Assembly: GCA_014801865.1 (NCBI GenBank)
Contig: JAAVDH010000035.1
Span: 1 to 64,000 of the forward strand
DNA: 64,000 nucleotides
Direction of reading: 5' to 3'
Source of the DNA: Bacteroides sp.
GTDB taxonomy: Bacteria; Bacteroidota; Bacteroidia; Bacteroidales; Muribaculaceae
Shown here: positions 19,783 to 31,347 of the stretch, in pieces
Layout of the letters: each line of letters opens with the position of its first letter
Numbering within the stretch: the stretch's first letter is position 1
Notes under the pieces: model-generated
What the model saw: only the letters and a program-made list of their open reading frames with translations
What the model was told of the DNA's origin: nothing
The model's database searches: none
Position numbers and translations under genes: made by a program

Positions 19783-20688
19783 ATGTGGTTAACCAACTCA
19801 TCCGTGGGTAGGAAGGTGGTGATGTCAATCACAGGCCTTTGCCTTATCCTCTTTGTCACGTTTCATGCGGTGATGAACGGTGTGGCCATCTTCTGGCCGG
19901 CCGGCTATAACATGGTATGCGCATTTCTCGGTGCCAACTGGTATGCTCTCATAGCATCCATGGGCCTTGCAGCGCTCTTCATCATCCACATTATCTATGC
20001 CCTGTGGCTTACCGTACAGAATCGCAAAGCCCGTGGTAACGACCGCTACGCTGTAGTGCGCAAGCCCGAACAGGTAGAATGGTCTTCACAGAACATGCTC
20101 GTACTTGGCATCGTGGTACTCGCCTTCCTGTGTGTACACATGATTCAGTTCTGGGCAAAGATGCAGCTCGCCGAAATCATCGAGTGCAACTATGTTTACG
20201 AAGGTGTTCCCGTTCCTCCCCAGGCAGGCACATGGTTTATCCAGATTGCCTTCAGCCAGATCTGGACCCCCATCGTATACATCATCGGCTTCGTAGCCCT
20301 GTGGTTCCACATGACTCACGGCTTCTGGTCAATGTTCCAGTCAGCCGGTTGGAATAACGACACATGGCTTCCCCGCCTGAAGTGCATCGGCAACTGGTGG
20401 TGCACCATCGTTGTAGGTCTCTTCCTCGTTGAAGCTATCGTGTTTACCGTGCAGGCCAACAACGACGCTTACCTTACCAACCCCGCGCTCATCGAGCAGT
20501 ATGAAGAGTTTGCCATGGAGCAGGCTCACTGCAACGGCCCTGTTGCCGAAAGCGCTGAGGTAGTAATCGTAAACTGCGAAGAAAACTGCGCTCCCTGCAA
20601 CAACAACTGCGAGAGCAACTGCAACCCCTGCAGCAGCGACTGCAACGAATGTCAGTCAGAGTGTCAGGCAACTAATGTTAACGAATAA
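19783..20688 (+). CDS. frdC: Succinate dehydrogenase/fumarate reductase cytochrome b subunit with Cys-rich C-terminal tail
   Basis: [44 protein letters not shown]; tail [31 protein letters not shown]. Confidence 0.92.
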   Translation: MWLTNSSVGRKVVMSITGLCLILFVTFHAVMNGVAIFWPAGYNMVCAFLGANWYALIASMGLAALFIIHIIYALWLTVQNRKARGNDRYAVVRKPEQVEWSSQNMLVLGIVVLAFLCVHMIQFWAKMQLAEIIECNYVYEGVPVPPQAGTWFIQIAFSQIWTPIVYIIGFVALWFHMTHGFWSMFQSAGWNNDTWLPRLKCIGNWWCTIVVGLFLVEAIVFTVQANNDAYLTNPALIEQYEEFAMEQAHCNGPVAESAEVVIVNCEENCAPCNNNCESNCNPCSSDCNECQSECQATNVNE

Positions 20689-20708
20689 AAAAGTCACACA
20701 CTATAGAT

Positions 20709-22736
20709 ATGGCAGACGTTAAGAATCTCGAGGGTATGATTGACTCTACCCCCATCATGAAGGATTTTGCCGACATCGAATCGTCAAAGCTCCCCGAATA
20801 TCAGATTGACTCTAAAATACCCGAAGGCCCCCTGGCTGAAAAGTGGACCAACTATAAGGCTCACCAGAAGCTCGTGAACCCCGCCAACAAGCGCCACCTC
20901 GACATCATCGTGGTAGGTACCGGTCTGGCAGGTGCTTCAGCAGCATCAACCCTTGCCGAACTGGGCTTCAACGTGTGGAACTTCTGCATCCAGGACTCAC
21001 CCCGCCGCGCTCACTCTATCGCAGCTCAGGGTGGTATCAATGCAGCCAAGGACTATCAGAACGACGGTGACTCCGTATATCGCCTGTTCTACGACACCAT
21101 CAAGGGCGGTGACTTCCGTTCACGCGAAGCCAACGTATATCGCCTTGCCGAAGTGTCAAACAATATCATCGACCAGTGCGTTGCTCAGGGCGTTCCCTTC
21201 GCCCGCGAATACGGCGGTCTGCTTGCCAACCGCTCATTCGGTGGTGCTCAGGTAAGCCGTACATTCTATGCCAAGGGCCAGACCGGCCAGCAGCTCCTGC
21301 TCGGTGCATACGCCTCACTCAACCGTCAGATCAAGAAGGGTCAGGTTCGCTCGTTCAACCGTCGCGAAATGCTCGACCTCGTTATCATCGACGGACGTTG
21401 CCGCGGTATCATCGTGCGCAACCTCATCACCGGCGAACTCGAACGCTACGCTGCTCACGCCGTAGTACTCGCTACCGGTGGTTATGGCCGCACATTCTTC
21501 CTTTCTACCAACGCCATGGGCTGCAACGGCTCTGCCGCCATCCAGGCCTTCAAGAAGGGTGCATACCTCAGTAACCTCGCTTTCACTCAGATTCACCCCA
21601 CATGTATCCCCGTTCACGGCGAAGACCAGAGCAAGCTCACCCTCATGAGCGAATCGCTGCGTAACGACGGTCGTATCTGGGTGCCCAAGAAGAAAGAAGA
21701 TGCCGAAGCCATCCGCGCCGGTAAGAAGCGTCCTACCGACATTCCCGACGAAGATCGCGACTTCTACCTCGAACGCCGCTATCCCGCCTTCGGTAACCTC
21801 TGCCCCCGTGACATCGCCTCACGTGCCGCTAAGGAACGTTGCGACGCAGGCTACGGTGTAGGTACCGGCAACGCCGTATATCTCGACTTCAAATATGCCA
21901 TCGAGCGTCTGGGTGCCGACGTGGTTCGCGACCGTTACGGCAACCTCTTCGACATGTATCAGATGATCTCTGATGACAACCCCTACGAGACCCCCATGAT
22001 GATCTTCCCCGCTAGCCACTACACCATGGGCGGCATCTGGGTTGACTACGAGCTCCAGACCTCTATCAAGGGTCTCTTCGCTATCGGCGAATGTAACTTC
22101 TCTGACCACGGCGCTAACCGCCTCGGTGCTTCCGCCCTCATGCAGGGTCTTGCCGACGGTTACTTCGTGCTCCCCTACACCATGCAGAACTACCTCAGCG
22201 ATCAGATCAAGGTGAAGCACCCCGGTACCGACCACCCCGAATTTGACAAGGTCGAGAAAGAGGTTAAGAACCGCATCGACCGCCTCATGGCCATCAAGGG
22301 TACACAGAGCCCCGATCAGCTCCACAAGAAACTGGGTCACGTTATGTGGGACCTCGTGGGCATGGGACGCACACTCCAGAGCCTCGTAAAGGCCGTGGAA
22401 GAAGTAGAGAAGGTACGCAAGGAATTCTACAGCGACCTGCGCATCGTAGGCAGCGCCAACGACCTCAACACCGAGCTCGAAAAGGCTCTACGTCTTGAAG
22501 ACTTCCTCGTTATGGCCAAGATGATGGCTATCGACGCCCTCCACCGCAACGAATCTTGCGGCGCACACTTCCGCGAGGAATATCAGACTGCCGACGGCGA
22601 GGCTGCACGTAACGACAAGGATTACATGTACGTAAGCTGCTGGAAGTATACCGGTGACAACGAAAAGCCCATCCTGCTCAAGGAGCCCCTCCACTACGAA
22701 GCCATCCAGGTGCAGACACGTAACTACAAGTCGTAA
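20709..22736 (+). CDS. frdA: Fumarate reductase/succinate dehydrogenase flavoprotein subunit
   Basis: [79 protein letters not shown]. Confidence 0.96.
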   Translation: MADVKNLEGMIDSTPIMKDFADIESSKLPEYQIDSKIPEGPLAEKWTNYKAHQKLVNPANKRHLDIIVVGTGLAGASAASTLAELGFNVWNFCIQDSPRRAHSIAAQGGINAAKDYQNDGDSVYRLFYDTIKGGDFRSREANVYRLAEVSNNIIDQCVAQGVPFAREYGGLLANRSFGGAQVSRTFYAKGQTGQQLLLGAYASLNRQIKKGQVRSFNRREMLDLVIIDGRCRGIIVRNLITGELERYAAHAVVLATGGYGRTFFLSTNAMGCNGSAAIQAFKKGAYLSNLAFTQIHPTCIPVHGEDQSKLTLMSESLRNDGRIWVPKKKEDAEAIRAGKKRPTDIPDEDRDFYLERRYPAFGNLCPRDIASRAAKERCDAGYGVGTGNAVYLDFKYAIERLGADVVRDRYGNLFDMYQMISDDNPYETPMMIFPASHYTMGGIWVDYELQTSIKGLFAIGECNFSDHGANRLGASALMQGLADGYFVLPYTMQNYLSDQIKVKHPGTDHPEFDKVEKEVKNRIDRLMAIKGTQSPDQLHKKLGHVMWDLVGMGRTLQSLVKAVEEVEKVRKEFYSDLRIVGSANDLNTELEKALRLEDFLVMAKMMAIDALHRNESCGAHFREEYQTADGEAARNDKDYMYVSCWKYTGDNEKPILLKEPLHYEAIQVQTRNYKS

Positions 22737-22778
22737 ACCGATTCACAAACCGCCTATTAAAACAGAAGATCATCCAAA

Positions 22779-23534
22779 ATGGAACATACTATAAGCGTTA
22801 ATCTCAAGATCTGGCGTCAGCGCGGTCCCAAGGAACCGGGCCAGTTCGTCAACTATCGCGTTGAAAATGTGTCCACCGGCAGCAGCTTCCTCGAAATGCT
22901 TGACATGCTCAATCAGCAGCTGGTCGATAAAAACGAAGAACCCGTAGTGTTTGACTCAGACTGCCGCGAAGGTATCTGCGGTATGTGCTCACTGTACATC
23001 AACGGACATCCCCACGGTCCCGTGCAGGGCATCACCACCTGTCAGCTCCACATGCGTAAGTTCAACGACGGCGACACCATCACCATCGAACCCTGGCGTT
23101 CAGCCGCCTTCCCCGTGGTTCGCGACCTGATGGTAAACCGTAACGCCTTCGACCAGATACAGCAGGCCGGCGGCTACGTATCATTCAACTGCGGTGGCGC
23201 ACAGGATGCCAACAACCTCCCCATCTCTAAGGAAGTTGCCGACACCGCCATGGACTCAGCCACATGTATCGGCTGCGGCGCATGCGTAGCAGCTTGTAAG
23301 AACGGCTCTGCCATGCTCTTCGTGTCAGCCAAGGTAAGCCAGTTTGCACTCCTGCCCCAGGGCCAGGTAGAACGCAAGCGTCGTGCCCGCGCCATGGTGG
23401 CCAAGATGGACGAACTCGGCTTCGGTAACTGCACCAACACCGGTGCCTGCGCCGCTGAGTGCCCCAAGAATGTGCCCCTGAGCAACATCGCTCGCCTCAA
23501 CCGCGAGTTCATCAAGGCCAAGTGCTCTGACTAA
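22779..23534 (+). CDS. frdB: Fumarate reductase/succinate dehydrogenase iron-sulfur subunit
   Basis: [60 protein letters not shown] cluster ligands. Confidence 0.96.
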   Translation: MEHTISVNLKIWRQRGPKEPGQFVNYRVENVSTGSSFLEMLDMLNQQLVDKNEEPVVFDSDCREGICGMCSLYINGHPHGPVQGITTCQLHMRKFNDGDTITIEPWRSAAFPVVRDLMVNRNAFDQIQQAGGYVSFNCGGAQDANNLPISKEVADTAMDSATCIGCGACVAACKNGSAMLFVSAKVSQFALLPQGQVERKRRARAMVAKMDELGFGNCTNTGACAAECPKNVPLSNIARLNREFIKAKCSD

Positions 23535-23648
23535 TCCCACTCACACATGTGCGATGGTCACGTGACAACCGCCACTGACCATCCGCACCAATAACCCTAC
23601 TGAGGGCTGTGTCGCCAATCCGCGCGACACAGCCCTCAGCCTTTTTAT
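23448..23648 (+). repeat. 201-bp direct repeat, copy 1 (authentic 3' end of frdB plus terminator)
   Basis: Aligned by eye to 31797-31997: same length, no gaps, 6 mismatches. Confidence 0.95.
23600..23647 (+). terminator. Rho-independent terminator of frd operon
   Basis: CTGAGGGCTGTGTCGC-CAATCCGC-GCGACACAGCCCTCAG followed by CCTTTTTAT. Confidence 0.93.
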
Positions 23649-23721
23649 CCCTCCACGCCTCACATTTCCCATACGAAAAAAACTTTCAATCTAATACATT
23701 GTACTTTGCTCAATAAATACT

Positions 23722-23729
23722 TATATTTG
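23722..23729 (+). promoter_or_regulatory. Promoter of Rhs island (-33 TTG at 23699-23701, -7 TATATTTG)
   Basis: Consensus spacing of 20 bp, 24 bp upstream of the 23753 ORF. Confidence 0.55.
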
Positions 23730-23752
23730 CAGACCAATCATCACACCCACCA

Positions 23753-24805
23753 ATGAAAACTTGCACACTACTGCTTATATGTATTCTGTCGGCACTTAAT
23801 CTCTATGGATTAGAGCGACATCTGACACTTGAAGTCGAACCCGTCGATACATCTGACATTATGAATCTCCGTGTTTGGGATTTCTCCAAAGGTAAGATTC
23901 ATGGAAACTATAAGGGTGCAGAAATAATTCTACATGGTGACACGCTACTGAGTGAATCAATGGGACGTTTCAGACAATGGTACTTCATCAAGGACACATC
24001 TATATTTTATGCCGGAGAAGAGACTCCTGAACGCATTGTGACACCGTTATATCCAACACGTTGGTTCTCATTTCCTTTACAAAGCGGAGAACATAGTACA
24101 ACAACCTTACAAAACCACGGCAGAATATACTCTCGCTTTGACCTTGCCGAGGATGGCATGTATAGTATAGAAACAGGCACCAAAGGCATCGTGATATTAC
24201 CTCCCGGTGATACAATATATAATGTCATAATAACTAAAGAGTTCCGTAACGTCAAAGAAGGGATTGACAATCAGACTTCTTTCCCTTTGTCGGAATATGA
24301 CAGCCTCCCTGAAATCCATCATACGGTTTTTCGATGGTATTTGCCGAGTGATACTCTTCCCATAGCATTACAAATTGCCCGAGAGGTAAGGTCATTTGAA
24401 GGAACAGTTTTATCTAATGCCACAGCTGCCTATATACCTGATTTACTTGAAAATAATATGGATTTGTCCTACCTGTCACCCGGTATTGACGTAGAACATA
24501 ATATAAAGTCTATTCTTTCGACATTGACTGTAGAGTACCACGATGGTAACTTTGTAATTCTATTTCCCGGCATTCAGTCTTACAGTGATAAATCCATTAT
24601 ACAAAATAGATTTAATGTACAGACTCTGAATATCGACGTCATGGATATTCCCGGCAATCTCTATAAACATGCCGTCACCCTTCTCCCGGAAGAAGGGACG
24701 ATAAATATTCCCGTTTCCAGTCTACCGGCAGGAAAATATGTGGTAGGGATAAGAAGTGAAGCATACCCTGAATTTACCGAAAAGCGCTTTATAAATATCT
24801 TTTGA
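23753..24805 (+). CDS. Secreted protein with T9SS-type-A-like C-terminus, accessory to Rhs gene
   Basis: Signal peptide MKTCTLLLICILSALNLYG; C-term INIPVSSLPAGKYVVGIRSEAYPEFTEKRFINIF; stop overlaps/abuts the Rhs start. Confidence 0.5.
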   Translation: MKTCTLLLICILSALNLYGLERHLTLEVEPVDTSDIMNLRVWDFSKGKIHGNYKGAEIILHGDTLLSESMGRFRQWYFIKDTSIFYAGEETPERIVTPLYPTRWFSFPLQSGEHSTTTLQNHGRIYSRFDLAEDGMYSIETGTKGIVILPPGDTIYNVIITKEFRNVKEGIDNQTSFPLSEYDSLPEIHHTVFRWYLPSDTLPIALQIAREVRSFEGTVLSNATAAYIPDLLENNMDLSYLSPGIDVEHNIKSILSTLTVEYHDGNFVILFPGIQSYSDKSIIQNRFNVQTLNIDVMDIPGNLYKHAVTLLPEEGTINIPVSSLPAGKYVVGIRSEAYPEFTEKRFINIF

Positions 24806-24807
24806 CC

Positions 24808-27800
24808 ATGAACCGACTAATAGTTATATTCATTACCCTATTGGCGACTCTTGGAATACAAGGTTATGCACAATCGGAAAATACACCGGTAGCACCTCTC
24901 AACAGCAACTATGTTCCTGAGACACCGAGTATCTGGAAACACCATCAGGCTAATTTACCGACTCCTGCACTTCTTACAGGTGCTGCTACTTTCGAGGTAC
25001 CTCTGTACACTCTGAAATTCCATGATATTACGTTACCGTTTACACTGAGTTATCGTTCTAACGGCATACGACTCAATGATGATCCATATCCATGCGGCTA
25101 TGGATGGACTTTACTCCCATCTCTACGTATAACCCGCACTATTAAGGGACGTCCTGATGAGATTTATCCCAGATATAATTATGGTGGAGACATTGACAAC
25201 GAAACATTTTTCAATTGTATGATTGAAGACAAGTCAGGAAGTTCTCACAAGGATTACTGGGACTCACAACATGATATTTTTACCATTATTCTTCCGGACA
25301 AAACCATACCTATGCTATATGACGACGGTCATTTTTATGGGGTTGACTGTGATGAATACCTTGTAGAGTTCAAATATTTAGGAGATGATGTGCCTGATGG
25401 GATTGTCGTAAAAGATCCGCAAGGATATACATATTACTTTCAGGCTGAAGGAGGGGAATACTATATCAATGAAAAGAATCGCACCGAATGGCTTCTACAT
25501 TCAATCACAGCTCCATCCGGTGATGAACTTACGTTCGCATGGACGCAGTGGAACTATACAACGGGCCATAAGCATCTACGACAGAGAGCGCTCAATCCGG
25601 CTCAAGTACGTTGTACCAGCGAATGGAGAAATGGACAGGCTGCCACTCCTGATTTTTCAAATCCCATCGGTACTCTTTCTGCCCAAAACTACGGTGGATC
25701 AAATCTAGTAGAAGTCAGTGGTGCAGGTGTCACTCTGACATTTTCCTATAACACCGATATGTTAACCGGAATGAAAGTATCATTCTATAATCCGTTCGAT
25801 GACAGTCGCTCCGAAGACAACATTAATATCACATTTTCTTATAATAAAAATTCTAAATTTCTTCTTGATCAGGTAAACCACGATACAGACGGAGTATATC
25901 GATTTGACTACCATACTCCTAACAATTGTACTAATCGTTTTGATGCTGAAATCACCAATTCATTTGAAGTTTCTCCTTATCAGGATTGGTGGGGATACTA
26001 TAATTATAATCCCAACGAAGATTCAAATCCTACATTGAACACATCTAATCCTCAGCCGATAGTCAAGTTCAAAAATCTCGAAGGGCACACTTTTAAGAAA
26101 GGTTACTACGAAACTCCTGGTTCTCCAAGAGAACCCTACGAACCCTCTATGTTGGCGTATACACTTAAAAGCGCAACGATTCCTACCGGAGGAAAAATTG
26201 AATGGAAGTATGAAATGCATAGATTTCCCAAAACGACTACCTTAAACTATATTTCCGGATCCTTATATAAAGAACCGGAACTTAGTGAGGGTGGTGGCCT
26301 ACGCGTGAAGGAGATTCTTATGTACTCCCCAACAGACATACAACGCAGTACCAAAAGAACTTACAAATATGGTATAAACGGTGATGGAAACGCAGTATGT
26401 AAGATTGTGCCATCTCTATCAACATTCATAACACAGCAGACGTCTGTAAACTTCTATGAGGACAACTTTCCACTTATTGGTCTTCCAGAGACCTACGTAG
26501 AGAAAATGCCTGTTTATAACATCAGTGTAAATTCTGATTACTTGTCATATCTTGGTGGCACGATGCCGATTTGGTATCAGGAGGTAACAGAAATCTATGA
26601 TGAAGGTAAGACTGTCACTTCATACGACTACCAAATAACTGATAATGAGGTACAAAACGACACATATTACACTTACCTTAAAAAATCGAGTAGACTACTC
26701 TCTAAAGGTCCACAGATAACAAAACGCGTTACATACAAGAATGATGATTCAAATCAATATGTACCAGTTACGACTGAAATATATGAATATGATGTAACTT
26801 CCGGTAATACTCTTCCGGACTTGTCTATTACACGAGATTATTATCAGATTCAATGTCCCACGACGGCTCCTGATTTAAGTGCAACCAGCCCATTCGTATT
26901 TGATACCCATACCGTTCCTTATGAGGGATGTCCCGCAGAGGGAGAGAAAGGTAAATCATTCTACTTCGATAAATATTTCTTTTTATACAAATACGGTGAG
27001 ACCTATGTCATTCCTTGTCGCGAACGTCTTTCAAAAAAGACAGTGACTTTACACACCGACAATGGTGACTACACAACGTGGGAGAAATACGGCTACGTCA
27101 ATGGCACATCACTCATAAGCAAAATCGAACGCTCTATGAGTGACACTACAGCACAATACTCACAGGCAATTAGCTACACACCTGATGACGTTACTGTTGC
27201 CACCGCAATGAAGAAACTGAACATGACGGGTATACCTGTAAAGACTACCACAAATTACGGTAATGCGGTAACCTCTGAATCCTATACCATGCACAATCCT
27301 TTCGAGGGCATAATTGTACCACGGGCATTCACTCTTACACGTGGAGGAACATCATATACCCCGGCTACATATCGCCATGACCTAAACGGCAACCTCATCG
27401 AGACTCTGCGAGAAGACCAAACTGTCACTTCGTGCATATGGGGATATGCAGGTCTTTATCCTGTCCATCAGGTTGAGGGGTTGAATATAGCATCACTTAC
27501 TTCCCAACTTCGTACTTCCGGCGTTGACACTGACCCCATCCTATTCGGCGAAGGTGAGTTGCTCAATCTTGACGGGATTAAGAATCAGGCACTCATCACA
27601 TCAATGAAGTGGTTGCCAGGAGAAGGAGTTACATCCATCCGGTATCCGACAGGAATAACCCATGGCTTTGGATACGATACCCAGGGGCGACTTAACCGGA
27701 CATGGATCAACAGTGATACATTGACGACCACGGCCTATAATATCGGTTTGAAAAATGGTTCATGGTATGACCAACGCAAGTGGCTTGACCGCAGCGGAAC

Positions 27801-30800
27801 AAACAATATCATCACCATAGAGAATCTTGATGCCCTCGGACGCTCCTCCACTACTGTTACGCAAGCCAATGGTGAGTATATAGCCACTCTAAAGACCTAC
27901 GACCGTATGGGGCGTCAGGTTCAGGATTGGAATGCCACACCGGTCGGCTCATTGCATCCTTCGGAAAACGAGGTGTATGCTTCCGCTACTGAGTTTTATG
28001 GAGATAACGCACCGTATATGACCACTCTCTACGAGAAGTCATCAAGGGAACAGGCTGTCGGTTATATCAAACAGGGGGCCGAGTGGGCTACACATCCTTC
28101 AACTGTAAGACAGTTGACAAATACAGGTTCCGAGGTCAGAAACACAGATTATCGTGCACCGCGATATACAGTTACATCTGATGGTATAACCTATGCAAAA
28201 CCCTATCCGACAGGCACACTTTTGGTAAAGGAAGAAATTGACGAAGATGGAGTTACCCTCCAGACCTATACCGACATGCGTGGTCTCAAAGTTCTTGAGC
28301 GACGTGGCAAAAAAGGCAGTTGGCTTGATACACGTTATATCTATAACGATTACGGTGAACTATGCTACATTCTTCCTCCGGCAGTGAGCGCCAACAAAAG
28401 TCTCAAGCGCACTGACTCCGAGATGAGAGATTACGCATACTGGTACGACTACGATACCCGTGGCAATGTCACACTTCGCAAATTACCCGGTCGTGATGCA
28501 ATTAAGTACACTTACGACCCGGCAGGTCGCCTTGTATTCATGCAGGATGGTAATATGAGCGCCAAAGGAGAGCGAATCGTTTATCTCTACGACCGTTATG
28601 GCCGTAAGGTTGTTACCGCGCGTGTCGGCTGGACCGAAAGTCAGATAAAAACTTTCCTTGAGAAAGTTCGTACAGCCACATGGTCTGGGAACCGCTATAT
28701 CGGTCAGGGTTATACTATTCCGGATTTTAAGGAAACACTCGAGATGGTCTCATACAACGACGCCGGACAGGTAAATTCCCGTACAAACGGTGTTGTTACA
28801 ACCCAGTATACATATGACTCCCGCGGTCGGGTAAGTAAGACTTACGAAATCAATAATACCGTCGGTTTTAGCATCACTCGTGAGTATGCCTACTCTTATA
28901 CTGACAAGCCACTTACATGCCTGACGACATACGATGCATCTTCATTTAGTATACGTCCGACCCTTACGGAATTCATATATGACAGCGCTGACCGTTTGAT
29001 TACCACACGAGTGCGCCAGGGGACATCATTCAAGCCATTCCCTGCGGCACCATCATCGCCCGGAGATACCGTAAGTATTATTAACAATACATACGATGCT
29101 ATCGGACGTCTTACTGATATCCGGCTCGGCTCCTCTATAAACCGTAAACAATCTTACGATGTTCATGGTTGGCAAACTTCATTGCTGACCAAATGCGGTT
29201 CAACAGACATTGCTGCATTTGATGAATCACTAACTATTCCATTCCGAAGCGAGATATCGGAGATTGACACTACGGAGAAGAAAATCGAAGATACGGCTGA
29301 TAATAACGGCGTCGTTATAGGTCCTGTTGATTTCCTGTCACCCTTTAGCATCAATGAAACACTTGAATATGCTTCAGGCTCAGAGCCTCGTTACAACGGT
29401 AATATATCGTCGCGCACTCTCTCCGAGGGTTCATATAACTACACGTACGACATTCATAACCGACTGCAGCGTGCCACTTTCAAGGCATCTGGAAACAACA
29501 CTGCGAACTATTCTACCTCATACTCCTACGACTCAAATTCTAACCTCACTTCGCTGACTCGCAGCGGTGTTACCGACATAACCGGTACAGTCCGCACCTA
29601 CGGGTCTCACGAAGAACTATATTACATGCGTTCAGGCAACCAACTGACAGCCATAGGAGCAAGTGTTGCAGGCGCAGCCTATGAAGGTCGTACAGGTATA
29701 GGTGAAGATGGCACATGGGATATATCATATGATGCAAACGGCAATGTCAGTGTAGATGGCACACGCGACATCGCCTCAATAACTTATAATCATCTTGACC
29801 AACCGGAAACCATTTCTTTCGGTAACGGCACAAAACTGATAAACTCCTATGACGGAGCAGGACGTAAATTCCGCACTATTCTAACCGACGCAACAGGACG
29901 CACGGTACTGACACGCGATTATGTCGGCGATGCTATAGTTGATAACGGACGTGTAGTGATGACCCGTTTTTCCGGAGGTTATTTTGACAGCTCCGGTAAG
30001 GTCAACTATTACATAACAGACTATCAGAACAATATCATACGTACTGTAAGGCCCAACGGCATAATAGTACAGGATGCGGACTATTACCCCGACGGAGAAC
30101 TGTGGGAAGAACCCTCGGCGGAAAATCCATATCTATTCGGCGGAAAAGAGCGTGTAACACTTGGGGGACTTCGCATGGATGATTTCGGTGCACGCATCTA
30201 CCACTCGGCCATCGCCACATGGATGCAACCAGACCCCATGTGTGAACACACACCCCACATCTCACCCTATACCTACTGCAACGGTAACCCTATAATGCTT
30301 ATCGACCCAACAGGACGTCTCGTTGAAGCCGCCAACGACAGCGTAAACATGACTACTACAAAAAAAGGCGTTGAATACCATCACCTAAACACAATTACTA
30401 CTAAAAGGATTCCAATTATATCTGATATTCACGATTTTATTTTCCCTGATCATAATGATAATCATGCTGAGGACATAAAAGATGCCGGAACAGTTGCAGG
30501 AGCTGCTTCAGGACAGGCATCAATGAGAGAAAGTATGATGAATCGGACTTCACAAAAATCGACAGGCGCAACTATATCGAATAGTAATAGCGAAGGAGAG
30601 ATAGTAAATTCATATGGAAGAGGGAAAATTAAGGCTATTAATTATATAGGAAAAGTTGCCAATGGTGTAGCGCTAGTGTCTTCTCTTGACAGATTGTATC
30701 ATGATATTACAGACAGAGATCAGATTATAGTTCCAATAATCAGAACAAGCACTGATATTGTTATGATGCTAATTCCAGTAGCAGGGCCGTATGGAATTGC

Positions 30801-30891
30801 AATAAGTGTTGGATATCAGATTTTCGATATTAAATATGGAGATAAGGTATGGCATAGTTTAGAGAAGCCTACCAACACTCCAAACTATTGA
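24808..30891 (+). CDS. Rhs/YD-repeat polymorphic toxin with Sec signal peptide and variable C-terminal tip
   Basis: Many YD repeats (YDRYGRKV, YDSRGRVSKTYE, YDIHNRLQRATF, YDANGNVSVDG, YDGAGRKFR); Rhs core LFGGKERVTLGGLRMDDFGARIYHSAIATWMQPDPM...YTYCNGNPIMLIDPTGR, then a ~188-aa unique tip. Confidence 0.92.
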   Translation: MNRLIVIFITLLATLGIQGYAQSENTPVAPLNSNYVPETPSIWKHHQANLPTPALLTGAATFEVPLYTLKFHDITLPFTLSYRSNGIRLNDDPYPCGYGWTLLPSLRITRTIKGRPDEIYPRYNYGGDIDNETFFNCMIEDKSGSSHKDYWDSQHDIFTIILPDKTIPMLYDDGHFYGVDCDEYLVEFKYLGDDVPDGIVVKDPQGYTYYFQAEGGEYYINEKNRTEWLLHSITAPSGDELTFAWTQWNYTTGHKHLRQRALNPAQVRCTSEWRNGQAATPDFSNPIGTLSAQNYGGSNLVEVSGAGVTLTFSYNTDMLTGMKVSFYNPFDDSRSEDNINITFSYNKNSKFLLDQVNHDTDGVYRFDYHTPNNCTNRFDAEITNSFEVSPYQDWWGYYNYNPNEDSNPTLNTSNPQPIVKFKNLEGHTFKKGYYETPGSPREPYEPSMLAYTLKSATIPTGGKIEWKYEMHRFPKTTTLNYISGSLYKEPELSEGGGLRVKEILMYSPTDIQRSTKRTYKYGINGDGNAVCKIVPSLSTFITQQTSVNFYEDNFPLIGLPETYVEKMPVYNISVNSDYLSYLGGTMPIWYQEVTEIYDEGKTVTSYDYQITDNEVQNDTYYTYLKKSSRLLSKGPQITKRVTYKNDDSNQYVPVTTEIYEYDVTSGNTLPDLSITRDYYQIQCPTTAPDLSATSPFVFDTHTVPYEGCPAEGEKGKSFYFDKYFFLYKYGETYVIPCRERLSKKTVTLHTDNGDYTTWEKYGYVNGTSLISKIERSMSDTTAQYSQAISYTPDDVTVATAMKKLNMTGIPVKTTTNYGNAVTSESYTMHNPFEGIIVPRAFTLTRGGTSYTPATYRHDLNGNLIETLREDQTVTSCIWGYAGLYPVHQVEGLNIASLTSQLRTSGVDTDPILFGEGELLNLDGIKNQALITSMKWLPGEGVTSIRYPTGITHGFGYDTQGRLNRTWINSDTLTTTAYNIGLKNGSWYDQRKWLDRSGTNNIITIENLDALGRSSTTVTQANGEYIATLKTYDRMGRQVQDWNATPVGSLHPSENEVYASATEFYGDNAPYMTTLYEKSSREQAVGYIKQGAEWATHPSTVRQLTNTGSEVRNTDYRAPRYTVTSDGITYAKPYPTGTLLVKEEIDEDGVTLQTYTDMRGLKVLERRGKKGSWLDTRYIYNDYGELCYILPPAVSANKSLKRTDSEMRDYAYWYDYDTRGNVTLRKLPGRDAIKYTYDPAGRLVFMQDGNMSAKGERIVYLYDRYGRKVVTARVGWTESQIKTFLEKVRTATWSGNRYIGQGYTIPDFKETLEMVSYNDAGQVNSRTNGVVTTQYTYDSRGRVSKTYEINNTVGFSITREYAYSYTDKPLTCLTTYDASSFSIRPTLTEFIYDSADRLITTRVRQGTSFKPFPAAPSSPGDTVSIINNTYDAIGRLTDIRLGSSINRKQSYDVHGWQTSLLTKCGSTDIAAFDESLTIPFRSEISEIDTTEKKIEDTADNNGVVIGPVDFLSPFSINETLEYASGSEPRYNGNISSRTLSEGSYNYTYDIHNRLQRATFKASGNNTANYSTSYSYDSNSNLTSLTRSGVTDITGTVRTYGSHEELYYMRSGNQLTAIGASVAGAAYEGRTGIGEDGTWDISYDANGNVSVDGTRDIASITYNHLDQPETISFGNGTKLINSYDGAGRKFRTILTDATGRTVLTRDYVGDAIVDNGRVVMTRFSGGYFDSSGKVNYYITDYQNNIIRTVRPNGIIVQDADYYPDGELWEEPSAENPYLFGGKERVTLGGLRMDDFGARIYHSAIATWMQPDPMCEHTPHISPYTYCNGNPIMLIDPTGRLVEAANDSVNMTTTKKGVEYHHLNTITTKRIPIISDIHDFIFPDHNDNHAEDIKDAGTVAGAASGQASMRESMMNRTSQKSTGATISNSNSEGEIVNSYGRGKIKAINYIGKVANGVALVSSLDRLYHDITDRDQIIVPIIRTSTDIVMMLIPVAGPYGIAISVGYQIFDIKYGDKVWHSLEKPTNTPNY

Positions 30892-30903
30892 TAACCTTAG
30901 AAC

Positions 30904-31314
30904 ATGTTTATATTAAAATTGCTAAAATACTATTTCTGCTGCATTTACTGCTATAGGTCTAAATACCGTCCTTTCGAAGATGCCTTAGATACTTTAATGT
31001 ATGGAGGATTTGTATTTTTCTTATCAACTGTACCATTTGCGGTTGGGTTAGCTGTAATATTGCCTGAACAGTTTGAGACCACAGTCGGTATCTTCTATGG
31101 ATGTTTTTTCTTATTTGTTTTAATTTATTGGTTAATCTCTATGGTATTCAAGAAAGGATGCCTTAATTTAATTTCAGATCCATCCTTTAACCGAAGAAAA
31201 GCTGCACTTATAGGTGTTGTTCTATATAATTTCCCATTCTTCTCAATTATTGGGAGCATTCTTATCGATGATTTTATTAACTGGTATTCGTATTCTTTTA
31301 ATCAATTACGATAA
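30904..31314 (+). CDS. Small multi-pass membrane protein, putative immunity protein 1
   Basis: 12 bp after the Rhs stop; hydrophobic segments; FKKGCLNLISDPSFNRRKAALIGVVL aligns with 32258 product. Confidence 0.65.
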   Translation: MFILKLLKYYFCCIYCYRSKYRPFEDALDTLMYGGFVFFLSTVPFAVGLAVILPEQFETTVGIFYGCFFLFVLIYWLISMVFKKGCLNLISDPSFNRRKAALIGVVLYNFPFFSIIGSILIDDFINWYSYSFNQLR

Positions 31315-31347
31315 CCCCTATATTTTCATAAGTAAGTTTCTTGTAAG

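Noticed and set aside
21819-22340. 173-aa ORF on minus strand
   Set aside because: Antisense to frdA; shadow ORF.
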